Positions 1 to 5,196 of a DNA stretch of 5,196 bases are shown piece by piece. The notes beneath the pieces are model-generated. The model did no database searches. It was not told the origin of the DNA and worked only from the letters and a program-made list of their open reading frames with translations. The translations under genes and the position numbers were made by a program. This stretch comes from Verrucomicrobiota bacterium (GTDB taxonomy: Bacteria; Verrucomicrobiota; Verrucomicrobiia; Opitutales; Opitutaceae): contig RFJS01000116.1 of the NCBI GenBank assembly GCA_003694825.1, positions 1 through 5,196 on the forward strand, read 5' to 3'. Positions within the stretch are counted from its first letter, which is position 1, and every line of letters begins with the position of its first letter.

Positions 1-495
1 ATCTTGGCGATGGCGTAGTTGCGCCAGTCGATGGCCACTTCGGCGAAACCGGGTTGGAAGGCGGCGAGAATGACGCCGGCGATGTCGTTCTGTTGCAGGT
101 GGCGCTCGAGGCTGCAGGAGTCGTGTTCATCGACACCGACGCGCAGGTGTTCGAGCGAGTAGCCGAGGCGGCGCCCCTGCTCGAGCGCGCCTTGCCAGAT
201 GGCCGTGTAGTAGGCGTTGAGCGAGCCGTCGGATCGGTAGCCGTAGTTGGTGACGAACGCGATCCGGGGCGCCCGGGATTCCGGTGTCGACCGGCTGCGG
301 TAGCGGCTGAGCACGGAGAAGACCGGATCGCGCTTGTAGCCGAGGGTGTCGGCGACGGCGGCGATTTTGCGGCGGGTTTTCTCCGGGATGCTCTTGTGGC
401 CGCGCAGGGCGAGCGAGACGGTGGTGAAGTGATAGCCGCTGGCCTTGGCGACGTCCTTGAGCGTGATGCGTCTGGGTTTCTGAGGGGGGGGGCAT
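1..495 (-). CDS. LacI-family transcriptional regulator, N-terminal part (runs off left edge; start region frameshifted as written)
   Basis: This is a DNA-binding repressor of the LacI/GalR family. Reading the minus strand from position 482 gives QKPRRITLKDVAKASGYHF, then TTVSLALRGHKSIPEKTR and RKIAAVADTLGYKRDP. This is the LacI helix-turn-helix, followed by the hinge and the start of the sugar-binding-type domain (PRIAFVTNYGY, IWQGALEQGRRLGY, DIAGVILAAF). About 160 codons are visible and the frame is still open at position 1; the family is usually about 330-350 residues. The only nearby ATG, at 495-493, is one base out of frame because of a nine-C run (492-484). Eight C would give MPPPQKPRRITLKD. 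The frame as written has a stop at 557-555 and offers only TTG at 545-543 as a start. The gene is divergent from the VCBS gene. Family assignment is secure. Effector and targets cannot be read. Confidence 0.9.
484..492 (-). repeat. C9 homopolymer (G9 on plus strand) at the start of the lacI-type gene
   Basis: Nine consecutive C on the coding strand directly follow the candidate ATG and are followed by T. As written the ATG frame reads MPPPSETQTHHAQ, which is not LacI. Loss of one C joins the ATG to the LacI helix-turn-helix frame as MPPPQKPRR. The length is therefore decisive for whether the gene has a normal start. It may be a real slippage tract or a length error in the sequence. Confidence 0.85.
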
Positions 496-530
496 GGGTC
501 AGGGTTTGGGGGGGCAAGGGAAAGGAAGGG
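484..530 (+). other. G-quadruplex-forming motif in the divergent promoter region
   Basis: The plus strand carries six runs of three or more G: G9 (484-492), G3 (496-498), G3 (502-504), G7 (508-514), G3 (518-520) and G3 (528-530). The loops are cat, tca, ttt, caa and a seven-base aaaggaa. Four successive loops of exactly three bases exceed the usual G3+N1-7 rule for an intramolecular quadruplex. The motif spans the lacI start codon. The G-rich strand is the template for the lacI-type gene and the sense strand toward the VCBS gene. Folding and any regulatory effect are inference. Confidence 0.6.
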
Positions 531-550
531 AGCGGTCCCGCGCAACCCGC

Positions 551-577
551 ATTGTTACTCACTCAATTGATAGCGTA
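551..577. promoter_or_regulatory. AT-richer island with palindrome TCAATTGA, candidate promoter/operator zone
   Basis: Within strongly GC-rich DNA this stretch is clearly AT-richer and contains the perfect 8-bp palindrome TCAATTGA (563-570). It also has a TTGATA hexamer on the plus strand (567-572) that resembles a -35 box, although no convincing -10 box follows at normal spacing. On the minus strand, TAACAAT (557-551) could serve as a -10 element for the lacI-type gene. A LacI-family protein would be expected to bind a palindrome in its own divergent promoter, but neither binding nor promoter use is shown by the sequence. Confidence 0.3.
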
Positions 578-613
578 GGGGAAGCGGTTGCGGTTGCCGG
601 GGGCGGCGAAAGT

Positions 614-3600
614 GTGAAGGTTCGCGACGCGACATCCACCCTGCACCCATGGAATCTCCCCCCCCCTGCCTCGAGCGGAGCCGGCAACGAGCTCCGAATC
701 GTCGTCAGATGCTGCTGCCGGATCAGTGCCCTGGCCTGCCTGCTGGTGCTGCCGCGCCTGGCTGGAGAGAACGCCGCGGTCGCGGACCAGCGACCGGAAG
801 CGGAGCCGCTCGCCGTCCCGATCGAAGCGGCCGCGCCTACGCTCTTCAGCGCGGTGCCGCCGGAGGAATCCGGCGTCATCATGGAAAACGGCTACGCCGA
901 CCCGAAGATGTGGTGGGCGCGTTACCGGGAGTTTTCACTGGGGGCGATCGGCACGGGAGTCGCGGTGGGCGACTACGATGGAGACGGCCGGCCGGATATC
1001 TACGCTGTGAGCAAGACCGAGAGCAACCGGCTCTTCCGCAACCTCGGTGACTGGCGCTTCGAGGACGTCACGGACGCGGCTGGTGTCGGCGGTCCGCTCG
1101 ATGCATGGAGCCAGGGCGCGGCCTTCGTCGATGTGGACAACGACGGGTGGCTCGACCTCTACGTGTGCCGCTTCGATGCGCCCAATCTGCTCTATCTGAA
1201 CCAGGGCGACGGCACCTTCCGCGAGGCCGCGGCCGGGAGCGGCATGGCTGTGCGTGACGCCAGCAGCATGGCCGCCTTCGAGGACTACGACCGGGACGGC
1301 TGGCTCGATTGCTACCTGCAGACCAACGTCCTCGATGCCGAGACGCGGCCGACCGGCCAGCCCGACCGGCTCTTTCGCAACCTCGGCAGGGGGGCAGACG
1401 GCCGATGGCGGGGATTCGAGGAAGTGACCGACGCGGCCGGCATTCGCGGGGCCTCGCAGGGGCATTCGGCCACCTGGTGGGATTACAACGAGGACGGGTG
1501 GCCCGACCTCTACGTGGCGAACGACTTCAAGGAGCCGGACATCCTCTACCACAACAACGGCGACGGCACCTTCACCAACGTGCTCAGCTTCGTCGTGCCG
1601 CACACGCCGCACTCGTCCATGGGAGCGGACCTCGGCGATGTGGACAACGATGGCCGGATCGACCTGTTCGTCGCCGACATGGCGGCGACCACCCACGAGA
1701 AGCACCTTCGCAGCATGGCCAACCTGCGCGAGGGCATGATGGAAAACCACGCCAATCCCGACGCCGCGCCGCAATACATGCAAAATGCCCTGTTTCTGAA
1801 TACCGGCGCGGGCGTCTGCCTGGAGGTGGCACACCTCGCCGGGCTGGCGGCGACCGACTGGACGTGGGCGCCGCGCTTCGAGGACTACGACAACGACGGG
1901 CGCATCGACCTTTTCGTGACCAATGGCATGGTGCGCGAGCTGCACAACACCGACATCGTCGCTCGCATGATGGCGACCGAGAGCATCCCGCAGCGGGTGC
2001 GCATGATGCAGGCCTCACCCCGGCTCAACGAGCGCAACCTCGCCTTCCGCAACCTCGGCGACCTGCGCTTCGAGGAGGTCGGGCGGGCCTGGGGCCTCGA
2101 CCGCCTCGGGGTCAGTTTCGGTGCGGCTACCGGGGACTTCGACGGCGATGGAGACCTCGATCTGGTCCATGCCAACTACAAGGGAAACCTCGCCGTGTAT
2201 CGCAACAACAGCGCCGGGCGGAACCGGGTCGTCTTCGTACTGCGCGGGACGGCCTCGAACCGCTTCGGCATTGGCGCGACGGTCCGCATCCGCACCGATG
2301 CCGGCGTGCAGGTGCGCCGGCTCGTCTCGGCGCGCGGTTATATTTCGACCAGCGAGCCGATCGTCCATTTCGGCCTCGGCGAGGTGGATCTGCTCCGCGA
2401 AGTGGAGGTGCTCTGGCCGAGCGGGATCCGGCAGCGCTTTCGGGATCTGCCGGTCAACCGCCGCTATACCGTGAATGAGCCGGCGGCGGCTCCTTCGCTG
2501 GAGCGGGACGAGGCTCGGCCGGTGATGCCGGAGCCGCGGGTGGCCGGCGGCCTGTTCGAGGAAATCGGCCGGGTCTCCGGGCTCGATCTGCGCGTGCCCG
2601 AGCCGGTTGTCGACGAGTTCGCGCTCCAGCCGCTCCTGCCGATTCGGCACAACCGCATCGGCCCGGCCCTGGCGGCGGGCGATCTCGACGGCGACGGCGG
2701 AGCCGACATCGTGCTGGGAGGGACGAGCATGGAGCCGGCGCAGGTGCTCGCCCGGGTGGGCCGGGGCCGGTTTTCCCCCTTTGGCAACCTCGGCCTGGTG
2801 GCCGGCTCCACGCGGGTCAATGACGGTCCGCTGCTCGTCATCGATGTCGATGCCGACGGCGAAAGCGATGTGCTGCTCGCCCGGGGCGGCGTCATGGCGC
2901 CGGCGGGCGATGCCGCCTATCAACCGCGGTTGCTGCGCAACGGCGGGCTCGCCTTTTTCGAGGCGGCGGAAGCGCAGGCTCTGCCATCGTGGCCCCAGAG
3001 CGCCGGTGCGATGGCGGCGGCGGATTTCGATCGCGACGGATGGCTCGATGTCTTTCTCGGGGCGCGCGGGGTGCCGGGGGCCTTTCCGGATACCCCGCGC
3101 AGCGCGCTCTGGCGCAACGCGGGCGGACGCTTCGAGGATGTGACGGACGCGGTTGCGCCCGGGCTGGCCGGGTGCGGGATGGTGACCGCGGCGCTGTGGA
3201 GCGACGTCGATGACGACGGTTGGATCGACCTCGTCGTGGCGCTCGACTGGGGCGGAGTGCGCTGTTGGCGCAACATCGAGGGGCGCCGTTTCGAGGACTT
3301 CACCGCCGAGGCGGGGTTCGACACGGCGGGCGCGGGCTGGTGGCGTTCGCTGGCGGCGGCGGATTTCAACGGCGACGGCCGGCAGGACTACGTCGTGGGC
3401 AACGCTGGACTCAACTCCCGTTATCGCGCGAGCCGGGACGGGCCAGCCGTGCTGCTGTATGGACCGATCGGGCCGGGCGGCGGCCGGCGGATCGTGGATA
3501 CGGTGTGGGTCGATGGAAAGCTCGCTCCGCGGCGCAGCCTCAAGGCCATGGCGGCGGCGGTTCCGGAGGTGCGGCGGCGTTTCCGCCGGGCCGATGACTA

Positions 3601-4333
3601 CGCCCGGGCCACCGTCGAGGCGGTGCTCGGCCCGGACCTCTGGCCGAAAATGCGGCGGCTCGAAGCGACCGAGCTGCGCAGCGGCGTGCTGCTGAGCCGG
3701 CCCGAGGGGGTGGCGCGGACCTTCGTGCCGCTTCCCACGCCGGCGCAGGTGGCGCCGGTGCAGGGGATTCAGGCCGGAGACTTCGACGGCGATGGCTTCG
3801 CGGATCTTCTGTTGGTGCAAAACGACTACGCTCCGGCGCCGGAGGCCGGGCGGCTCGACGGCGGCGTGGGGGCACTGTTGCGGGGCGATGGCCGGGGCGG
3901 CTTCGCGCCCGTGTCTCCGGTGCAGAGCGGTTTCATCGTGCGGGGAGACGCACGGGCGTTGATCCGGGTGGATCTCGACGATGACGGCCGGCCGGATGTC
4001 GTCGCCTCGCGCAACAATGGGCGCATGGCCGCGTTTCGCCATGCCGGCCGCCCGGGAGCACGCTTTCTGGAGGTCCGTCTGCGGGGAGGCCGGGGCAACC
4101 CGGAGGCCGTCGGGGCCCGGCTGACCCTGGAGCTGGCGGATGGATCGCGCCGGACGAGCGAGGTGCGGGCGGGCGACGGCAGCATGGGGCAGTCTGCGCC
4201 GGCTCAGTTCTTTGGATACAGCGAGGCGAATCCTCCGCAGCGACTGACCGTGCGCTGGCCGGACGGCCGGGAGAGCGCGGTGGGCGGAGAGCGGCTTGCC
4301 GCAGGCAGCGTGACGGTGTCTATTCCGCGATGA
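614..4333 (+). CDS. Large exported VCBS/FG-GAP repeat protein with two ASPIC/UnbV-like domains (CRTAC1-like, tandem architecture)
   Basis: The product is a probable exported calcium-binding beta-propeller protein; its substrate or ligand is unknown. From GTG614 it has 1239 residues. A basic/hydrophobic segment (RIVVRCCCRISALACLLVL) with possible cleavage near AVA-DQ looks like a signal peptide. Seven DxDxDG-type loops begin near residues 120, 173, 224, 290, 342, 424 and 508. An ASPIC/UnbV domain follows at about 535-622 (NRFGIGATVRIRTDAG, LVSARGYISTSEPIVHFGLG, VLWPSG). A second unit has loops near 690, 744, 804, 864, 917, 1056 and 1120, then a more divergent ASPIC-like end at about 1150-1239 (GARLTLELADGSRRTSEV, QSAPAQFFGY, VRWPDG). 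Residues about 930-1052 form an Arg/Ala-rich insertion, probably helical. Start choice: the frame is open back to ATG494, but 494-613 does not look coding. GTG614 is the best in-frame start as written, and ATG649 would fit if the C9 tract had eight bases. The stop overlaps the next gene. Confidence 0.9.
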   Translation: MKVRDATSTLHPWNLPPPASSGAGNELRIVVRCCCRISALACLLVLPRLAGENAAVADQRPEAEPLAVPIEAAAPTLFSAVPPEESGVIMENGYADPKMWWARYREFSLGAIGTGVAVGDYDGDGRPDIYAVSKTESNRLFRNLGDWRFEDVTDAAGVGGPLDAWSQGAAFVDVDNDGWLDLYVCRFDAPNLLYLNQGDGTFREAAAGSGMAVRDASSMAAFEDYDRDGWLDCYLQTNVLDAETRPTGQPDRLFRNLGRGADGRWRGFEEVTDAAGIRGASQGHSATWWDYNEDGWPDLYVANDFKEPDILYHNNGDGTFTNVLSFVVPHTPHSSMGADLGDVDNDGRIDLFVADMAATTHEKHLRSMANLREGMMENHANPDAAPQYMQNALFLNTGAGVCLEVAHLAGLAATDWTWAPRFEDYDNDGRIDLFVTNGMVRELHNTDIVARMMATESIPQRVRMMQASPRLNERNLAFRNLGDLRFEEVGRAWGLDRLGVSFGAATGDFDGDGDLDLVHANYKGNLAVYRNNSAGRNRVVFVLRGTASNRFGIGATVRIRTDAGVQVRRLVSARGYISTSEPIVHFGLGEVDLLREVEVLWPSGIRQRFRDLPVNRRYTVNEPAAAPSLERDEARPVMPEPRVAGGLFEEIGRVSGLDLRVPEPVVDEFALQPLLPIRHNRIGPALAAGDLDGDGGADIVLGGTSMEPAQVLARVGRGRFSPFGNLGLVAGSTRVNDGPLLVIDVDADGESDVLLARGGVMAPAGDAAYQPRLLRNGGLAFFEAAEAQALPSWPQSAGAMAAADFDRDGWLDVFLGARGVPGAFPDTPRSALWRNAGGRFEDVTDAVAPGLAGCGMVTAALWSDVDDDGWIDLVVALDWGGVRCWRNIEGRRFEDFTAEAGFDTAGAGWWRSLAAADFNGDGRQDYVVGNAGLNSRYRASRDGPAVLLYGPIGPGGGRRIVDTVWVDGKLAPRRSLKAMAAAVPEVRRRFRRADDYARATVEAVLGPDLWPKMRRLEATELRSGVLLSRPEGVARTFVPLPTPAQVAPVQGIQAGDFDGDGFADLLLVQNDYAPAPEAGRLDGGVGALLRGDGRGGFAPVSPVQSGFIVRGDARALIRVDLDDDGRPDVVASRNNGRMAAFRHAGRPGARFLEVRLRGGRGNPEAVGARLTLELADGSRRTSEVRAGDGSMGQSAPAQFFGYSEANPPQRLTVRWPDGRESAVGGERLAAGSVTVSIPR
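658..666 (+). repeat. C9 homopolymer just after the best ATG of the VCBS/ASPIC gene
   Basis: ATGGAATCT at 649-657 is followed by nine C and then T. As written, this ATG opens a different frame (MESPPPCLERSRQ) that is only a shadow. With eight C it would read MESPPPASSGAGNELRI straight into the signal-peptide-like segment and the main frame. The tract mirrors the one at 484-492: each is nine C on the coding strand of its gene, followed by T, and encodes Pro-Pro-Pro when one base is removed. Confidence 0.85.
971..2161 (+). repeat. First array of seven VCBS/FG-GAP calcium-loop repeats
   Basis: Acidic loops begin at 971 (DYDGDGRPD), 1130 (DVDNDGWLD), 1283 (DYDRDGWLD), 1481 (DYNEDGWPD), 1637 (DVDNDGRID), 1883 (DYDNDGRID) and 2135 (DFDGDGDLD). 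Spacing runs from about 153 to 252 bases. Several repeats carry the family phrase FRNLG...FEDVTDAAG or a close variant between loops. Seven such units match one integrin-like seven-bladed propeller, with each loop expected to bind calcium. The nucleotide copies are diverged, so this is an old protein repeat rather than a recent DNA duplication. Confidence 0.85.
2216..2480 (+). other. ASPIC/UnbV domain, first copy
   Basis: This segment of the VCBS protein shows the usual order of the ASPIC/UnbV family. It opens with a strand ending in LRGTASNRFGIGATVRI. Next come a basic turn (VQVRRLVSARGYISTSEP), HFGLGEVD, and the closing VLWPSGIRQRFRDLPVNRRY. In CRTAC1-like proteins this domain normally follows the propeller repeats and ends the protein. 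Here it is followed by a second propeller-type array. Confidence 0.85.
2681..3997 (+). repeat. Second array of seven VCBS/FG-GAP calcium-loop repeats
   Basis: Loops begin at 2681 (DLDGDGGAD), 2843 (DVDADGESD), 3023 (DFDRDGWLD), 3203 (DVDDDGWID), 3362 (DFNGDGRQD), 3779 (DFDGDGFAD) and 3971 (DLDDDGRPD). Six of the seven loops keep Asp at the three main positions; the loop at 3362 has Asn at the second. The 417-base gap between the fifth and sixth loops holds the Arg/Ala-rich insertion described for the gene. The count again equals seven, which supports a second complete propeller. Confidence 0.8.
4061..4330 (+). other. ASPIC/UnbV-like C-terminal domain, second and more divergent copy
   Basis: The C-terminus repeats the ASPIC/UnbV plan: EVRLRGGRGNPEAVGARLTL, then ELADGSRRTSEVRAGDGSMG, then a short QSAPAQFFGYSE block, and the closing LTVRWPDGRES with a final SVTVSIP strand. 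The G-AR-L, FFG and V-WPDG landmarks line up with the first copy. The GY-S-SEP segment is replaced by GDGSMGQSAP. The domain ends at the stop codon. Confidence 0.65.
4330..4333 (+). promoter_or_regulatory. ATGA stop/start overlap coupling the VCBS and FKBP genes
   Basis: The four bases ATGA contain the start of the FKBP gene (4330-4332) and the stop of the VCBS gene (TGA, 4331-4333). No good Shine-Dalgarno sequence is visible just upstream, so translation of the second gene probably depends on ribosomes finishing the first. A second in-frame ATG at 4336 is an alternative start that would cost only two residues. Confidence 0.75.
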
Positions 4334-5085
4334 CGATGAAAAACAAGGATCGTTCGAAAACCGGGCTGGCGGTGGCGCTGGTGGTGTCGGTGTCGCTCAA
4401 TCTGGCGTTGGTGCTCACGCGCCTGGCCCCGGCGAAAGTGCCGGAGCGCGGCGAGGCGCCCGCTCCGTCGAGCGGGCAGGCCGCGGTGCCGCCGGCGCTG
4501 GAACCCTACGCGGCGATGGGCTCCTACATGGCGGAGAACAACCGGATCGCCGATCTCGGGTGGACGCGGCCGCAGTTCGACGCGTTCATGCAGGGGATGC
4601 GGGCGAGCTACGAGAAGCGGCCTTTCGCGTTCGACGAGCGGGCGCGCGAGCTGCGCGACCGGATGAGCGCGAAGGTGCAGGCGATGATCGACGCGGAGAC
4701 GCCGGATCCGGTGGAGGCGTATTTTCAAACGCTGCGGGAGACGGAGGGGGTGAAGCCGACGCCGAGCGGGTTGCACTACCGGATCACGCTCGAGGGCGAT
4801 CGGGAGACGCCGGGGCCGGAGGATACGGTGGTGATCAGCTACACGGCGCGGCTGCCGGACGGCACGTCGCTGGCTTCACTGAGCCGGCCGCGGGTGCGGG
4901 TGCGTGTCGCGGATCTGCTGCCCGGTCTGGCGGAAGGGGTGCAGTTGCTCCGCGGCGGCGGGAAGGCGCTGGTCTATGTGCCGCCGGCGCTGAGCTATGG
5001 CGATGGCACCTGGCCCGAGGAGGTGCCGCGCGGGGCGCCGATTGTGTTTTTCCTCGAGTTGCATGAGGTCGTCCGCCCGCAGTGA
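4330..5085 (+). CDS. Membrane-anchored FKBP-type peptidyl-prolyl cis-trans isomerase homologue with altered active site
   Basis: The 251-residue product has an N-terminal membrane anchor (about residues 11-33, GLAVALVVSVSLNLALVLT). A Pro/Ala-rich linker follows to about 58. A helical FKBP_N/Mip-like region spans about 60-135 (YAAMGSYMAENNRIADLGW and onward). The FKBP fold spans about 147-248 (SGLHYRI, VVISYTARLPDGTSL, LLPGLAEGVQLL, GGGKALVYVPPALSYG, FFLEL). Typical periplasmic FKBPs (FkpA/Mip) have the same order. Conserved tyrosines (Y171, Y223) and the late F240/F241 are present. The usual FD-S after DGT is here LASLS (181-185), and the VIxGW tryptophan is Leu (L200). Catalysis may be weak, and a chaperone or holdase role is plausible. 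The location is most likely the periplasmic face of the inner membrane. The gene overlaps the stop of the large exported protein by ATGA, which suggests a role in folding it; this is inference. Confidence 0.87.
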   Translation: MTMKNKDRSKTGLAVALVVSVSLNLALVLTRLAPAKVPERGEAPAPSSGQAAVPPALEPYAAMGSYMAENNRIADLGWTRPQFDAFMQGMRASYEKRPFAFDERARELRDRMSAKVQAMIDAETPDPVEAYFQTLRETEGVKPTPSGLHYRITLEGDRETPGPEDTVVISYTARLPDGTSLASLSRPRVRVRVADLLPGLAEGVQLLRGGGKALVYVPPALSYGDGTWPEEVPRGAPIVFFLELHEVVRPQ

Positions 5086-5188
5086 GCGCGGCGGGTGACG
5101 GGTAGTGTCCGGAAAATTCAGCAAAAAGGCGGGCCATGGCCGATGGTTTGGTGAGTAAACCAAAACCACCTCAACCAAAGGAGAAACC
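5086..5188. promoter_or_regulatory. Intergenic region with inverted repeats, candidate operator for the next gene
   Basis: This 103-base stretch is less GC-rich toward its right end. It holds the 10-bp palindrome GGCCATGGCC (5132-5141), then GGTTT-7-AAACC (5145-5149 with 5157-5161), nested with TTGGT-6-ACCAA (5148-5152 with 5159-5163). A/C-rich repeats of ACCAAA/ACCACC follow. The nested arms are of a size that a dimeric repressor could bind. No clear -35/-10 pair and no hairpin with a T-run were seen, so neither promoter nor terminator is assigned. Confidence 0.35.
5178..5183 (+). promoter_or_regulatory. Shine-Dalgarno sequence AAGGAG before the ATG at 5189
   Basis: AAGGAG, within AAAGGAGAA, lies five bases before ATG 5189. 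It is the only strong ribosome binding site in the window; the other starts lack one. It is the main reason to call the downstream start real. Confidence 0.7.
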
Positions 5189-5196
5189 ATGACCCG
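5189..5196 (+). CDS. Start of an unidentified downstream gene (first 8 bases only)
   Basis: ATG ACC CG is preceded by a well-spaced AAGGAG and an A-rich leader, so a gene almost certainly begins here and runs off the right edge. Only Met-Thr and part of a third codon (CG-, probably Arg) can be read, so no function can be given. The 103-base gap and its own ribosome binding site suggest a separately translated and perhaps separately controlled gene. Confidence 0.55.

Noticed and set aside
54..578. Plus-strand frame of 174 codons opposite the LacI gene
   Set aside because: It lies antisense to a clear LacI helix-turn-helix and its translation has no recognisable domain.
494..613. ATG494 as the start of the VCBS protein
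   Set aside because: It overlaps the divergent lacI ATG within CATG and runs through the G-quadruplex motif. It encodes a non-conserved-looking leader (MGQGLGGQGKGRERSR) and would place the signal peptide over 60 residues inside the protein.
724..745. ALAC as a lipobox of a lipoprotein signal in the VCBS protein
   Set aside because: The Cys sits in the middle of the hydrophobic stretch, with LLVL continuing after it and too short a hydrophobic core before it. A standard signal peptide is more likely.
649..1050. Frame starting MESPPPCLERSRQ as a separate small gene
   Set aside because: Only its first codons are of interest as the probable true start of the VCBS gene. Beyond the C tract the frame is Arg-rich shadow.
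935..1945. Antisense open frame of 336 codons opposite the first propeller array
   Set aside because: Same shadow effect: repeated VVVVLE/VVVHI segments are the reverse reading of the calcium loops, and no independent family is recognisable.
2015..4042. Long antisense open frame (675 codons) opposite the VCBS gene
   Set aside because: Its translation is Arg/Pro/His-rich with no domain, and it mirrors the repeated DxDxDG coding on the other strand (recurring VVIVEI/AVAVEI phrases). It is a GC-rich shadow frame.
5086..5145. Rho-independent terminator after the FKBP gene
   Set aside because: GGCCATGGCC is a palindrome without a loop and no T-run follows, so there is no support for a terminator.

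Overview
The window is GC-rich and densely coded. It looks like a chromosomal piece of a Verrucomicrobiota bacterium, most likely of the Opitutaceae/Opitutales type. This placement is an inference from the LacI N-terminus (ITLKDVAKASGYHFTTV, then SLALRGHKSIPE), the CRTAC1-like VCBS/FG-GAP plus ASPIC/UnbV protein, and the lack of clear Shine-Dalgarno sequences at several starts. No mobile element, tRNA, rRNA or CRISPR array was seen.

Layout: (1) Positions 1-495, minus strand: the N-terminal ~160 codons of a LacI-family repressor, running off the left edge. (2) About 150 bp of divergent intergenic DNA. It holds a G9 tract, a strong G-quadruplex-type motif, a small AT-richer island with the palindrome TCAATTGA, and a C9 tract. 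(3) About 614-4333, plus strand: a very large exported protein built as two successive units, each with seven calcium-loop (DxDxDG) repeats and an ASPIC/UnbV-like domain. (4) 4330-5085, plus strand: a membrane-anchored FKBP-type peptidyl-prolyl isomerase homologue, joined to the previous gene by an ATGA stop/start overlap. (5) 5086-5188: a short intergenic region with inverted repeats and a clear ribosome binding site. (6) The first 8 bases of another plus-strand gene at 5189.

The large protein and the FKBP protein form a translationally coupled pair. The simplest reading is an exported beta-propeller protein plus an anchored folding or holdase helper. The divergent LacI-type repressor is positioned to control itself and perhaps the pair, but no operator is proven.

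The most unusual feature is at the divergent starts. Both genes lack a good in-frame ATG as written. In both, the obvious ATG lies just before a run of nine C (coding strand) followed by T, and removing one C brings it into frame and gives a sensible N-terminus with a Pro-Pro-Pro segment. This is either a matched pair of homopolymer length errors or a pair of slippable (phase-variable) tracts. Reads over the two tracts would decide.
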